Of a stretch of DNA of 64,000 bases, positions 34,371 to 45,650 are shown one piece after another (position 1 is the first letter of the stretch; every line of letters begins with the position of its first letter). Made by a program: the position numbers and the translations under genes. The DNA comes from Bedellia somnulentella (lineage: Eukaryota > Arthropoda > Insecta > Lepidoptera > Bedelliidae). The notes below the pieces were generated by a model, which worked only from the letters and a program-made list of their open reading frames with translations, made no database searches and was not told the origin of the DNA. Where the stretch lies: the NCBI GenBank assembly GCA_963576735.1, contig OY755175.1, forward strand, positions 19,360,401 through 19,424,400. Reading direction: 5' to 3'.

Positions 34371-34884
34371 AGACGTCACAATATCATAATGAAAAAGAGA
34401 ACTTATAACATACTCGTATAAATAATAGCAGTAGAAAGTTTTTTATTCAAAAACATTTTCTCACTGGTCAATTATCACAACCCTTGTAACAATTACACAG
34501 CTTTAAGGGGTTCGATATTTCTCATCTTATGTAAATACTGTAACTACGTCTATCAATGTCTACGATCCCTTTTACCTATATTTCTTAGTTAAGCTCAGCC
34601 CATCTATCTGTCTTAAAAAAAGCAATATGTAAAAACCTGTCGAATGATGTTTAGTGTAGTTTTGTAAAACCTCTAAGTTTTCTATATTTATGATACGAAA
34701 AGAAGTAGTGTAGAAGAAGAGGAAAGTATTATATTAATCCAGTATGAAATGTGATATAAGTAGAAAATAAATAAATAAAATTGTATGCTATCTTTTCTCA
34801 CATATGTTTTTATTTCAATTTTAGTTTATTATTCACATTCGTTGCTGCCTAGTACAGAGTCATTGCGGCTAGAGTAAATAATTC
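34371..34884. other. No gene seen
   Basis: AT-rich, no recognised repeat. Confidence 0.45.
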
Positions 34885-35332
34885 AAGCTAGAAACTCTTC
34901 AGCCACATTTGGAAGTTAATAAGGGAGAAGATTGTAGAAATGAAAAATCGCTGTGTATTATCGGCTTAAAATAGTACTACCCCAATTCTTTCGGCGGGTG
35001 CACGTAAGAGGCGACTAACGGTATTGGGGCTTTAAGGGATTTTTGGGCGATGCGGTTGGAGACCCATAACCAACAACTTTTATTTTAACATCTTTTCCCC
35101 ACGCAACTTCAAAAAATGGCTGAGGAATTTCTAATTCGTTAGCTCTGGCTACCCCTTCTAGAGATTTATAGCCGTGAGTATATGTATGTATGTAAGATTG
35201 TAGAAATGAAAAATCGTCCAACCGCATCTTAAAAGCCAGTTAGACGTCACACGTCAACCCTTCGAAGCCTCCTTACGAACACTCACGGGAAGAATTGGGG
35301 TAGTTTTATTCTAATCCGACACTACACAGCTA
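34885..35332. mobile_element. SINE-A (+) nested in an older SINE-A (-)
   Basis: Inner copy about 34951-35191. AGATTGTAGAAATGAAAAAT plus CG (22 bp) is repeated exactly on both sides. Confidence 0.85.
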
Positions 35333-35340
35333 AACAAAAA

Positions 35341-35470
35341 TAAAAGATGTTATTAAAGGAAAGAAAAATTTCGACAATGGCGGGGTTCGAACCCGCGACC
35401 TTCGGGTATTCCTTTAATAACATCTTTTATTTATGAGTAATAATCCCCACATGAGGAATTCATGTCAAAA
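35341..35470. mobile_element. Palindromic SINE-C, short
   Basis: Perfect 21-bp arms 35341-35361 and 35409-35429 enclose the inverted B box region. Confidence 0.75.
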
Positions 35471-35567
35471 AACATTAAATTAGCTAAACATAAATTAAGT
35501 TTTTTTTCAAATCACCGCTATTTGGTTGTATTCATTCATTACTCTGAGCTGTTTTAATGTTTTCTAC

Positions 35568-35655
35568 ATTTAACTTCCAAATGTCGCTTTGGAATTTCTT
35601 ATTCCGAAGCTCTGGCTACCCCTTCAGAGGTTTATAGCCGTGAGTATATGTATGT
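35568..35655 (+). mobile_element. SINE-A, 3' third
   Basis: TTAACTTCCAAATGTCGC to tail. Confidence 0.65.
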
Positions 35656-35681
35656 TGTTAGCCAGTACATATTTACATCTA

Positions 35682-35930
35682 CATACATACATAAACTCAT
35701 GGCTATAAATCCCTTGAAGGGGTAGCCAGAGCTAGGGAACTAGAAATACCTCAGCCACTCTTGGAAGTTGCGTGGGGAAAACATGGTGAAGCAAAGGTTG
35801 TTGGTGATGGCTTTCCAACCGCATCGCTCAAAAATCCCTTAATAGCCCCAATTCTGCTAGTGTCCTCTTACGAACACCCACCGAAAGAAATATGTTAGTG
35901 TTATTTTAAGCCGACACTAGCCAGCTATAT
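35682..35930 (-). mobile_element. SINE-A
   Basis: Complete, moderately diverged. Confidence 0.8.
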
Positions 35931-36093
35931 AATATCTCTGATTATCAATGTATTAATTTAGTAACAGTAGTGTATATGTTGGGATGTATAGGCAAAAGAG
36001 TATTTTAAAATGACAATTTATATTCCACGTTGTATAGTTAAGATTTCTTGGTTAGCCTGAGTTTTACAAGTACAGGTAGAAATATAATATAAT

Positions 36094-36370
36094 TTCTAAA
36101 GTCATATGTGTGGTTAATTTATCATGGTTGCTAACGGTGAGGGAAAACATCGTGAGGAAACCCACATGGCTGAGTTGTACTTAGTCATGTGACAGTGTAT
36201 TCGTACAAAACGGCGATAGGCCTGCCCCCTATCACGTGAGTACACTGTCTAAGCAAAACGTGGGTACCTTCTCTGGAAACTAGATGGCGCTTGCCATGTG
36301 AGTTCAGGAGTATTGGTACCTCTGCCAACCCCTTCGGGGATAAACGGCGTGAACGTTTATGTTATGTTTT
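36094..36370 (+). mobile_element. SINE-B, head missing
   Basis: Starts at TTTCTAAAGTCATATGTG. Confidence 0.8.
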
Positions 36371-36490
36371 ATGTAGGTAGAAATATTGCATCATAAAAAT
36401 GACAAGGCGTAATGTTAATTTGAGGCCACTACATCATTTTTACAAAATTACTACTAATAAGTTTTCCTGGCTGCAGCAATTAAACATGTA

Positions 36491-36536
36491 CATACAAACA
36501 TATACTCACGGCTATAAATCCCTTGAAGGGGTAACT
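36491..36536 (-). mobile_element. SINE-A tail fragment
   Basis: Only ACATACAAACATATACTCAC to AAGGGGTAAC. Confidence 0.5.
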
Positions 36537-36539
36537 AAA

Positions 36540-37225
36540 CATATATAATTAAAAACACATTAATTCTTCTTAGCTTTCTTAATTTAATTTTAATACGTCA
36601 CAGCTAAATTTTTAACAAAACATTCCTTGATTTAGAAATGTTTCTGTAATTTTTTTATTAATTTTCATAGGTTTTTTACATTATTGTAGAAAATAAGACT
36701 TTTTGAACATCAGTTAACCCTTGAATCAGTGACCTATTAAAAAAGGTATTTCCCGATACGATTACTACTCTTTTCCTCATTTTGTATTTTATTTAAGGCA
36801 AGAATTTTTAGCTAGAACTTTCAAGAACTAGCAAGAAGCTAAAACTTTTAGAAGAATAGGCTATATATCATCACGCTAAATACCGTAGGGGTTGGCGAAA
36901 AATACTTAACACCATCCGTGCGAAGCCGGGGCGGACCACTGCACTGGTTATTTATTGAACAAAAGTAACAAATAATTTGTATCATCGTACTTATCGTTAA
37001 AAAATAATAATATTGAGATGATTACATCAGCGGTGAAAGTTCAAATAAAGAATCAATAACTTGTAAAATATTAGTGGAAACTGTGGGATATGTGAAAGTG
37101 CTTTTTTAAAAGCTTGAACAAATTATTGTTTGCATTGTTATAACAATTTACAAGTTATCATAAAACAATTAAATGACTTGCCTCAATCAAGTTACAATCC
37201 TAAACTAGATTTCTAATTATACTTT
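36540..37225. other. No gene seen
   Basis: AT-rich, apart from the Helitron end at 36880. Confidence 0.45.
36880..36951 (+). mobile_element. Helitron 3'-end fragment
   Basis: CCGTGCGAAGCCGGGGCGG is like the subterminal hairpin region of the Helitron at 33720, but the end reads CTGCACTGGT rather than CTAG. Confidence 0.4.
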
Positions 37226-37227
37226 TT

Positions 37228-37410
37228 TACATACATACATATACTCACGGCTATATTTCCCTAGAAGGGGTAGCCAGAGCTAAGGAATTCAAAATTCCTC
37301 AGCCACTTTTGGAAGTTGCGTGGGGAAAAGATGGTTGAATAAAGGTCGTTGGTGATGGGTCTCCAACCGCATCGCCCAAATCCCCTTAAACGCTCCACTA
37401 CCATTATACT
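37228..37410 (-). mobile_element. SINE-A, head missing
   Basis: Stops at CGCTCCACTACCATTATA. Confidence 0.75.
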
Positions 37411-38029
37411 TTTTTGTCTATGAATATATTATATATATTATTTTATTCAATCAAACATAATACAACTATAAATGCAAAGTTCATATTTGGTAAACCAAAG
37501 CAACAGAAAAGTTATGTTAATTTCTATTAATAAACTACCAGTTTAGCATTCAAAAGAACGTACTATTAGAATCATCTTCTTATCTTTCATACCGAAACCA
37601 ACTCATCAGTTCAAATCGTTAAGTAACACAACTATAACAAAAAAGATCTTAAACGATTGAGTGCAATAAGTAACATTGACCTTGATTTCTTTTTAATGAA
37701 CTCGCCTTGATATAACTTAGCTTCCGATGTCCACTGAATTGTGAATGAATGATTACGTCGAATAATTATTATTGAGATGGTCGGCTCCGCGCACTCGAGA
37801 CCGCTCTCGTAAGTGAAACTATACAACCTTATACTATACTTGTCTTGTCTCACGACGCAGACGCACGGTAAAAAAAGTTTGATAAAATAATCTTCATCGT
37901 AAAAAAATATAGCTTAATACATTGATTAAGTTAAAATATATATTTGGATCAATAACGTTAATAAAGTTTATTTTATTATGTTGAAGTGAACAGTTTAATT
38001 TTGTGGTTGTGTTTTCTTTAACAAAAGTT
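37411..38029. promoter_or_regulatory. Repeat-free stretch upstream of the candidate exon at 38030
   Basis: Includes a GC-richer patch at 37780-37880. Could be a promoter and 5' UTR; no core motif is certain. Confidence 0.2.
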
Positions 38030-38057
38030 ATGAATTACCCGCAAATTATGAATGACA
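38030..38057 (+). CDS. Candidate first coding exon of a second gene (partial)
   Basis: ATG followed by MNYPQIMND plus one base, then donor GTAAGTATT. It sits in a repeat-free stretch downstream of the antiporter gene. Size, phase (1) and layout resemble antiporter exon 1, which makes a tandem paralogue possible. No in-phase second exon was recognised downstream. This is an inference from a start codon and a strong donor only. Confidence 0.25.
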
Positions 38058-38714
38058 GTAAGTATTATTATTAGACGTAGTTTTTCTGTTTTTTTTATTA
38101 CTTTTAGGTGTTTTAAGGGGCAATGATTTAAAAGGTCTCAAAAACCATAAAATGTTCTAATATTTTGTCATTTTATTCTCACTCTATTTTTTACGGAACA
38201 CTGCGTATAATCTAAAAATTTTATATCCGATTTTAAGTACGTAACTTTAAGCATCCTTTATTTTGCATTCCCAACTAAACTTCCAAAACCAGCTTAAAAT
38301 ACTGATTCATGTAAAAAAAAATCTATTATGAAAATCTAATTATGAGTACCTACAAATCGTCCCCGACATACATATCCATCTAATGAACGAATATTAGTTA
38401 AAATATAGTTAAAACTCGTTACTGCGCTTCAGTATTTATAATATTGACTAAAAGTATTGAACTTTGCTTCAAAAATAATTGCTTTTTACTATCGTGTTAA
38501 AATTTTAGTTTGAAAAGGTAGTCCCGTAGGTAGGGTAGTCCCAATTAAAATATTCAACACTAATTGAAATTATTTAATATAATTTACGCATTTTCTTTAA
38601 TTCCGCCAAGAGATGTGAAAGAAACAAAGCGTTTACTGCAAAGAAGGATAAATAAAATCTCTAAATTATAAAAAGTAATGAGAAGTTAATTACTTCTCTT
38701 TTTAAAAATACCAA
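38058..38714. other. No gene seen
   Basis: Repeat-poor. If the 38030 exon is real this is intron. Confidence 0.4.
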
Positions 38715-38866
38715 TAGGTAATGCTGTGCATGCTGTTTTGGTACTGCATCTGAGCAAAACATTATGTCTTTTGGAAAATATGATATTATGATGTTGTTAA
38801 TATTTTTCAAAAGACATAATGTTTTGCTCAGATGCAGTACCAAAACAGCATGCACAGCATTACCTA
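38715..38866. repeat. Near-perfect 67-bp inverted repeat with 18-nt loop
   Basis: Arms 38715-38781 and 38800-38866 pair with a single mismatch, and both ends are TA...TA. Loop 38782-38799. It could be a very young foldback MITE with TA duplication, or a transcribed hairpin. It is unrelated to the other foldbacks here. Confidence 0.85.
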
Positions 38867-39233
38867 GTAAGTTGAACTATACAATGTTTGATACAAATAT
38901 AAATGATTCAAAATAAAATGTGCATGTACTGTAAATTGTTCGTTATTAAGTTTCCCGTGTAAGTAAGATCCAGTTGTACTGTGTGCAAGCCTGATAAATA
39001 AATAAATAAATAAATTTAAAAAAAGGTGTAGAATTTTTAAATTGCCCTACAAGGTTTATGATATCTTGCACCATAAGAAAACGTGTATACATGGCAATTA
39101 TTTTCTCCGATAACTTAAAAATAAGAATAAGTTTACTACGTTTTAGTTAATAAAAAAGGCAATACTTGCGACTTGAATTGAGTGAGTTTTCTAAAGTAAT
39201 CCAAATTATTCGTTTCACCAGTTTTATTAAATA

Positions 39234-39849
39234 CTAGCTGACCCGACAGACTTCGTACTGTCAAATTTGCTTATGACAAAAGCTTAAGGCATTTTTTCCG
39301 GTACTCTTAGTTCAATAAGGCGAGAATATTTTATTGGTCCAATTTATCCGGGATAAAAAGTATCCTTTGTTATAATTTGGGTCTTTATCTGCCAAATTTT
39401 ATTCATATATAATATGTACTTGAGTAGACTTTTTGTTCCAAACACACAAACATCCAAACATCTAAACTTTCACATCGCGATTCAGAAAATTACGTCATTT
39501 GCACAACGCCATCTATCGGACTTTGGATTCCAACTATCAACATTAGTTCTATATTTTTCTTCTTGAACTCACAAACTTAATCATATCTTTTGATAGAGTG
39601 AACCGATTTCGATGAAACAAAAACTATGTTATACCTCAAGTTACGTATAACTTTTGTATATAAACATTTTCAGCATTTAATTCGTAGATTTTACGTGATG
39701 TGCGCACATATAAACAGACAAACAGACAAAAAATGAAAAAATGATGGAAATGGGTTCTGTTACTTATCTGTTCACACGCTGGCTATTTTTTTTTTCAATT
39801 TCTTGAATGTACAAAAATGACTTTTCTACAGATTTATTATATGTATAGA
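39234..39849 (-). mobile_element. Helitron, minus strand, 616 bp
   Basis: On the minus strand it begins TCTATACATATAATAAATC after an A, and ends GGGTCAGCTAG before a T. A different family from 32747, sharing only the first 24 bases or so. Confidence 0.75.
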
Positions 39850-40004
39850 TATCACATATATTTATTAGAGGCTCGCGACAGCCTCGTAAATTTGAACACA
39901 AGAATTTAACTTATTCCTGATTCTTGAAAGTTTGAATGAGACATTCAGGTGTACAGGAAGATAAGTGCTCATTGTAAAATAGGCAAGATATTTTTTTATT
40001 TTGA

Positions 40005-40070
40005 CGATCGATAGTTTCTGCCTACCCCAATGGACACTCACGGCGTGAGTATATGTATTTATGTATATAT
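40005..40070 (+). mobile_element. LINE-T tail fragment
   Basis: CGATAGTTTCTGCCTACCCC through GGCGTGAGTATATG only. Confidence 0.5.
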
Positions 40071-40077
40071 TTCTGTA

Positions 40078-40205
40078 GAAGCTATCAACACAACAACTCT
40101 GGCAGAGGTGCTATTAGTTGTGAACATCATGTGTCATTTCGGCACTTGGTGAACAGTGTATCCACGGTTGGCATGGATATTGCATCCACTTGTTATCACG
40201 TGTTA
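40078..40205 (-). mobile_element. SINE-B relic
   Basis: Faint match from TGGCAGAGGTGCTATTAG to TTGTTATCACGTG. Confidence 0.4.
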
Positions 40206-40410
40206 TAATTATCAATCGGCTTAGAATAGCACTATCCCATTTCTTCCGGTGGGTGTACGTAAGAGGCGACTAACGGTATTGGGGCTTTTAACGGATTTTT
40301 GGGCGATGCGGGTGGAGACCCATCACCAACAACCTTGATCTTACCATCTTTTCCCCACTCAACTTTCCAAAATTGGCTGAGGATTTTCTAACTCCTTAGC
40401 TCTGGCCAAG

Positions 40411-41714
40411 GCCGCGCCGCCCTTGTGTGCGAAGTGTGCGGCGCACACAGGCGCCAGGACTATAGGGGCGCCGCCGCGCCCGCGCCACCTAAATTATTTT
40501 TGTTACCTACCTACCTTGTTACCTAAAAGATTTAGAAGTAAGTAGGTAGAATAGGCCCAACATACTCCTTGTAAACAACAAAACATCTATTACGCTCATT
40601 GAACAAGTCTCTCAATATTTAATGTTTATTATTATTCACGTTTAAGGTTTCATTTTACGCTTAGGGTTTTATTTTACATTACTTATGAGCTCAAAGTTAA
40701 AACGGCGGCAGTTCTTTTGAGCCGTAGTTTGATTGCAATTGTGTGTAAGGTTGATTTTTTATAATAAATAGTTAAGAAAGATTTGGTCTGGTTACGAGAA
40801 TCTTATCAGGAAAAGAAAACAAGAAGAAGAACGTAATAAAAATGCAACTAAAATAAGTAAATAGTTTATGGCTCAACCATCCATTTGGACACCATCATAA
40901 GAGACAGAAAGCAGTCAGGTCATCGATGAAAGTGTTATTAAACCTGATTAAAAAACGTTTCAAGTAGTGGTCGGTATGAATTTTTATGTAATTTTCTACA
41001 CAAATAAATATAAGTTCTGTTAAAGATATAAAACAAAAAACTAATTTTGAATAGAAAAAAATACTTTTTCCCGGCTGTTTTAAAGACTCGGCGGAAGGAA
41101 CAGACATTAATTAATGATATTTTATTTTATGTACTTTTTACCAAATGCTTACACCGTTACACCCTTAAGCATTTAGTTAAAGCTGTGATTTAAATATTAC
41201 AAATTTATTTCAGTCAAAATTTACAATTAAAAATATTCATTAAAAGTCTAAAACCGTTAAAAAACCGGCAAAGCGCGAGTCGGCTCACGCACGAAGGGTT
41301 CCGCACTATCATCTATAATAGAAAATTACGTTTTTGTATGGGAGCCCTCCTTTGTTATTTACTTTACTCTTTTTAAATTATTTGTTTTGAAAGGTGATAT
41401 ACAAGTAAATATTCTGTAAAAAATTTTAGCGTTTACTTATAACGTTTTTAAAATTGAGCAATAAAATACGATAAAAACACGTTTATTATATGAAATGTTT
41501 TTTTGTATTTATTATCTTACCATAGCGACAACAGAAGTAAATCATTTGTGAAAATTCCAGCTTTCTAGCTATCACGTTTTATGAGATACAGCCTAGAGAC
41601 AGACAGATAAACAGCAAAGTCTTAGTAATTGGGTCCCGTTTTACCTTTTGGTAGGGAACCCTAAAAAGAGGCGCTTCAGAGGTTCCGCACACAGGCGCTG
41701 CCTGGGGTCGGCGC
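40411..41714. mobile_element. hAT-like DNA transposon remnant inside a SINE-A
   Basis: An 8-bp duplication GCTCTGGC flanks it. The ends are CAAGGCCGCGCCG and, inverted, CAGAGCCGCGCCG. Minor coding traces: SSKLKRRQFF near 40690, and RKRKQEE with a stop near 40800-40860, like the start of hAT/ZMYM-type transposases. It also holds the repeat at 41258-41666. Confidence 0.65.
41258..41666 (+). repeat. Common lepidopteran interspersed repeat
   Basis: Starts CCGGCAAAGCGCGAGTCGG and GAAGGGTTCCG, and ends GGTAGGGAACCCTAAAAAG. I recognise this pattern from many moth genomes but cannot name the class safely. Nested in the hAT remnant. Confidence 0.5.
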
Positions 41715-41929
41715 GGCTCTGGCTCTGGCTATCCCTTCTAGGGATTTATAGCCGTGAGTATATGTATATATGTATGTATAATTATCAATGTTTTTATGAC
41801 AGAAAAGTACCGCTTTCTTTAGAAATTAGTTTCGAAGCAAATCGATCAAATCAAACAGTCAATGTTTTTTCAGAAGTATGGTACAACGCTATTTAGTTTC
41901 AAAAAGAGTAAAAACTTATTTATAATGAT

Positions 41930-42060
41930 TTTATTCATAGATTTGTCGCACTTAAGTAAACTTACCAACGGTGATGAGCTGAAAAGCCTAACAGGATATT
42001 TGGCCGATTTCACCGCTATAAATTTAAAAAAGTTAGCTGCTTGACATTGGCCGATATTTG
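41930..42060. other. Exon-like stretch, strand uncertain
   Basis: On + it reads DLSHLSKLTNGDELKSLTGY. On - an AG acceptor and donor GTAAGTTT flank about 50 nt. No family recognised, and neither phase links to a known exon. Confidence 0.15.
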
Positions 42061-42785
42061 CTCGGTCGAGCGGCCGAGCGAGTCAACCAATATGATTTTT
42101 GAAAGGTGGCAACTCGAGCATCGGTCGAATTTATTATGGCTGATTTCTCAGACCAACTACCTGGTTTTGTATGCTCTAAGGCTGATTTGCTACCCAAGCC
42201 GCCTATCGCACTAGTAAATTTTTAAAATTAAATATATTTTTAACAAAAAAGGAACTCTGTCTATAAATTACGAAAATACAATCATTTGATGGAAACTCCA
42301 TATTTCATACATAATTCGATAAACAACAGAGTCGTCCACGTGTTCATTTTGTAATATTTTTAAAATTACGCTACTAAACTATATTAAAATTAATTGGGAC
42401 CATCTGAAAGGTTATCTAACCGAACAAAAAAAAACTTTAAAAATCGATGGTCTATTAATGAAGTAATTGTTTTTAACATTCATGCAAAAAAATATTTATT
42501 TGAATTGAGTATCAGTTGCTACGTGCGGGCAGTTGGCGGCTCCATGTGATTTTATGATCCAAGATTATATATTTATTTATGGATTTGATAAATGAATAGA
42601 TACTAGGAAACTGACATCCGTATGTAGTAAAAGTATTTTTAAAATATAAGGAACAATAAAACCTTATGCAATGATAATTATGTATATTATCAAACTTCCA
42701 TCGATTTGAATATTGTTATCTTTACAAGTTATACATTTATATTTATTAGTGATGTCATATGGACTATATATTGAACTTACTTATA
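42061..42785. other. No gene seen
   Basis: Starts with GC-rich GGTCGAGCGGCCGAGCGAG, then AT-rich sequence without motif. Confidence 0.5.
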
Positions 42786-42790
42786 CTTAC

Positions 42791-43035
42791 TGCTGTGTAG
42801 TGTCGGCTTAGAACAGCACTACCCCATTTCTTCCGGTGGGTGTACGTAGGAGGCGACTAACGGTATTGGAGATTTTAAGGGATTTTTGGGCGAAGCGGTT
42901 GGAGACCCATCACCAACATTTATTTTACCATCTTTTCCCCACGCAACTTCCAAAAGTGGCTGAGGAATTTCTGATTCCTTAGCTCTGGCTAGGCTAGCTC
43001 TCCCTTTTTAGGGATTTATAGCCGTGATAATATGT
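42791..43035 (+). mobile_element. SINE-A
   Basis: Complete, abuts a LINE-T relic. Confidence 0.8.
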
Positions 43036-43039
43036 ATGC

Positions 43040-43190
43040 ATTATACTTACACCCTGTATTCTTATTGGGGTAAGCAAAGAATAGCGTGGATCGCGCTTTG
43101 CACGATCCTGACAACTCTTGCAGCCACGTCATTAATCATCTTAAACATGTTCTTTTATTCTTACTTTGGATTCCCGCCTATACAGAAAGA
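43040..43190 (-). mobile_element. LINE-T fragment, eroded
   Basis: CTTATTGGGGTAAGCAAAGA through TTTTATTCTTACTTTGGA is a decayed minus copy. It explains the open frame 43024-43314, which I do not treat as a gene. Confidence 0.5.
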
Positions 43191-43447
43191 TTTTGATCCT
43201 CTCTACAAATACCTACTGACAATATCAATTAAATTTAAACGTTCACTTTTCGTATTATTTATGCCGAATAAAACATTTTCAGACTCAGATCAGAATAACC
43301 AAAATCGTGACTAATCATATTATTATACATAATTTTATACGGGGGCATGTACGTATGCTATACATGCTATACTAAAAATTCACTGATAAAATAGACATAC
43401 ATGTAAACATATTTAATTTGCAACAGTTTATGTATGTATATCTTATA

Positions 43448-43798
43448 TACATACATATACTCACGGCTATAAATCCCTTGAAGGAGCAGCCAAAGCTAGG
43501 GCATTAGAAATTCCTCAGTCACTTTTGAAAATATATATTTGGAAGCTGGGTAGTGTCGGCTTAGCATAGCACTACCCCATTTCTTCCGGTGGGTTTACGT
43601 AAGAAGCGACTAACGGTATTGGGGATTTTGAGGGATTTTTGGGCGATGCGGTTGGAGACCCATCACCAGCAACCTTTATTTCACTAACGTTTCCCCACGC
43701 AACTTCCAGCTCTGGCCACCCCTTCTAGGGATTTATAGCCGTGATTATATGAAGTAAGGTAGTGCTATTCTAAACCGACACTACACTGCTATAAGATA
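43448..43798. mobile_element. SINE-A (+) nested in an older SINE-A (-)
   Basis: Inner 43542-43757; outer halves 43448-43541 and 43758-43798. Confidence 0.7.
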
Positions 43799-44159
43799 TA
43801 TTGCTACTAAATACGGTTTTAAAATATTCCGGTCCTAGAAATGCCGAATTTACCATTCGACTTCCACGGAAATACTGTTAGTTACATCACACTATCTAAA
43901 TCACGTTAATCATTATTACGATTTATTGTTAGTCGATAGCTCAATTGTATACTGCTCAAAAGAATTAACAATATGTGATAAAGATGATGCATTTAACATA
44001 TAATATAGATATCGTGGTGAGAACTATAAATAATTTTATGGTTATGGAATTTCCGAAAGGTTTGATTGCATTATAAACTCTGTAGGTTGAAAAGACGAAA
44101 AGATAATCTGAAAGTGAAAAATTGATACATTTTATTATGTGATAAGTACGAGTAAGGGA

Positions 44160-44262
44160 TTGTACACAAAACTGCGATGCGATGCGAATTTCTTGAAATT
44201 CATACTGAAATTGCAGGATATTCGCATCGCATCGTAGTTTTGTGTACAAACCCTAACAAGCA
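44160..44262. mobile_element. Short foldback MITE
   Basis: Arms TTGTACACAAAACTGCGATG and the inverse of TCGTAGTTTTGTGTACAAAC, about 33 bp each, around a 30-bp centre. Confidence 0.65.
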
Positions 44263-44277
44263 ACCCGTCCGGTCCCC

Positions 44278-44429
44278 CTGATTATGTATCTTTTGCGAGT
44301 GACGATTGCGTCGCAAGTTGCACGATTGTCGCTGTCAATGTCATAAATTTGTATGCGATCTGACACTTTTGACAGCGACAATATTGCAACTTGCAACACA
44401 ATCGCGGTCGCTAAAGATACATAATCAGC
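44278..44429. mobile_element. Foldback MITE with GATTATGTATC ends
   Basis: CTGATTATGTATCTTT at the left, its inverse AAAGATACATAATCAG at the right. Inner arms share GCAAGTTGCA and ATTGTCGCTGTCA. Confidence 0.65.
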
Positions 44430-44437
44430 TCGCGTGA

Positions 44438-44965
44438 TAGCTCAGTGGGTAGATCACTGCTTATCGTGCAAACGATGAGGGTTCTTATCCCGGGTCAGGC
44501 CTGCACCAATTTGTCTTTTCTAAAGTCATGTCATGTCATGTGGTTTGTTTATTATGGTTGTTAACGGTGAGGGAAAACATCGTGAGGAAACCCACATGGT
44601 TAGGTAAACTAACTGATTATGTCGGACTTAGTATGTAAGTTACAGGCGGTACCAGAAAACTAGCTCCCCAGGACACTTCCTGCGGATAATGTTGGGAACC
44701 TAGCTGAGGTACTTTGCCTTTTTGTTGCCATCTTTTCTTTTTAAATTGTAATATTTCTATATGCTGTTATTGTGTTTGGTAACAAATAAATATCTTTTAT
44801 CTTTATCTTTAAGTTGCACTTAGTCATGCGACAGTGTATTCGTACAAAACGGCAATAGGCCTGCCTCCTACCATGTGAGTACACTGTCCAAGCAAAACAT
44901 GGGTGACAGTATCACCTGCTGTTCAATCAGGTGATAATGACGTGATGTTCAGAAGTATTATTACC
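44438..44965 (+). mobile_element. SINE-B split by a LINE-like insert
   Basis: Halves 44438-44606 and 44812-44965. The insert 44607-44811 ends in TTTTATCTTTATCTTTA, a retroposon-type tail. Confidence 0.7.
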
Positions 44966-45454
44966 TTAATTAAAATATTCGTCAGCCACACAGCATTTCT
45001 GCGGAAATGGACTGGTTAGTGGCATACATGCATACAGATTTCTAGAAACACCTGATCCTGAGAGTAACCACCAAGCCTCGTAAACTTATGTGCCGAGTCG
45101 TTTACAAGATACAAGGAAATTTAGAAGCCAGTTTATAGAAAGAAAGGAAAAAGAAAGGAAAAAAAAAAATTTGGCAAAAAAATATTACAATGTTTGAGTA
45201 ACAACAAATTAAAACACAAATACCATATTGCCAAATTGGTTCGGGCCTAGCATATGAGCCTCAGCCGCGTGTCTCGCAGGATACGTCAGCAACCCAGATT
45301 TAAACATAACTGATAATTAATTAATAAATAAAGAATTAATTTATTATATATTAATTAATAATATGATTAATGAAAACATTACGTAACTTCTCACACACCC
45401 CACGCAACGGGAATTTTAATGTCATCATTAAATCGAAGGAACACTGAATTATTT
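44966..45454. other. Unclassified, possibly repeat-derived
   Basis: 45230-45300 (GGTTCGGGCCTAGCATATGA and on) looks like part of a transposable element but matches nothing else here. Confidence 0.3.
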
Positions 45455-45650
45455 GTAATAAATAAAGGAAAGAAAAATTTCGACACAGGCGGGAATCGAA
45501 CCCGCCCGACGTGTCGACGGGGGCGTATACCCGAGGTCGCGGGTTCGATTCCCGCCTGTGTCGAATTTTTCATTCCTTTATGTATTCTTTATTTATTAGT
45601 AACAATCCCCACAAGAGGTTTTCACAAACATAAACATTCAAATTACTGAA
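45455..45650. mobile_element. Palindromic SINE-C
   Basis: Perfect 25-bp arms at 45481-45505 and 45539-45563, extended by imperfect flanks. The centre carries GGCGTATACCCGAGGTC. Right half plus tail in + orientation. Confidence 0.8.

Larger units (their letters stand above)
40216..41780 (+). mobile_element. SINE-A split by the hAT remnant
   Basis: Halves 40216-40410 and 41715-41780 rejoin at GCTCTGGC. Confidence 0.75.

Noticed and set aside
37632..37853. 73-codon minus-strand frame near 37.7 kb
   Set aside because: No splice or family support; composition looks like chance in AT-rich DNA.
43024..43314. 96-codon frame as a host membrane protein
   Set aside because: Its first half is a decayed LINE-T copy; the rest has no family features.
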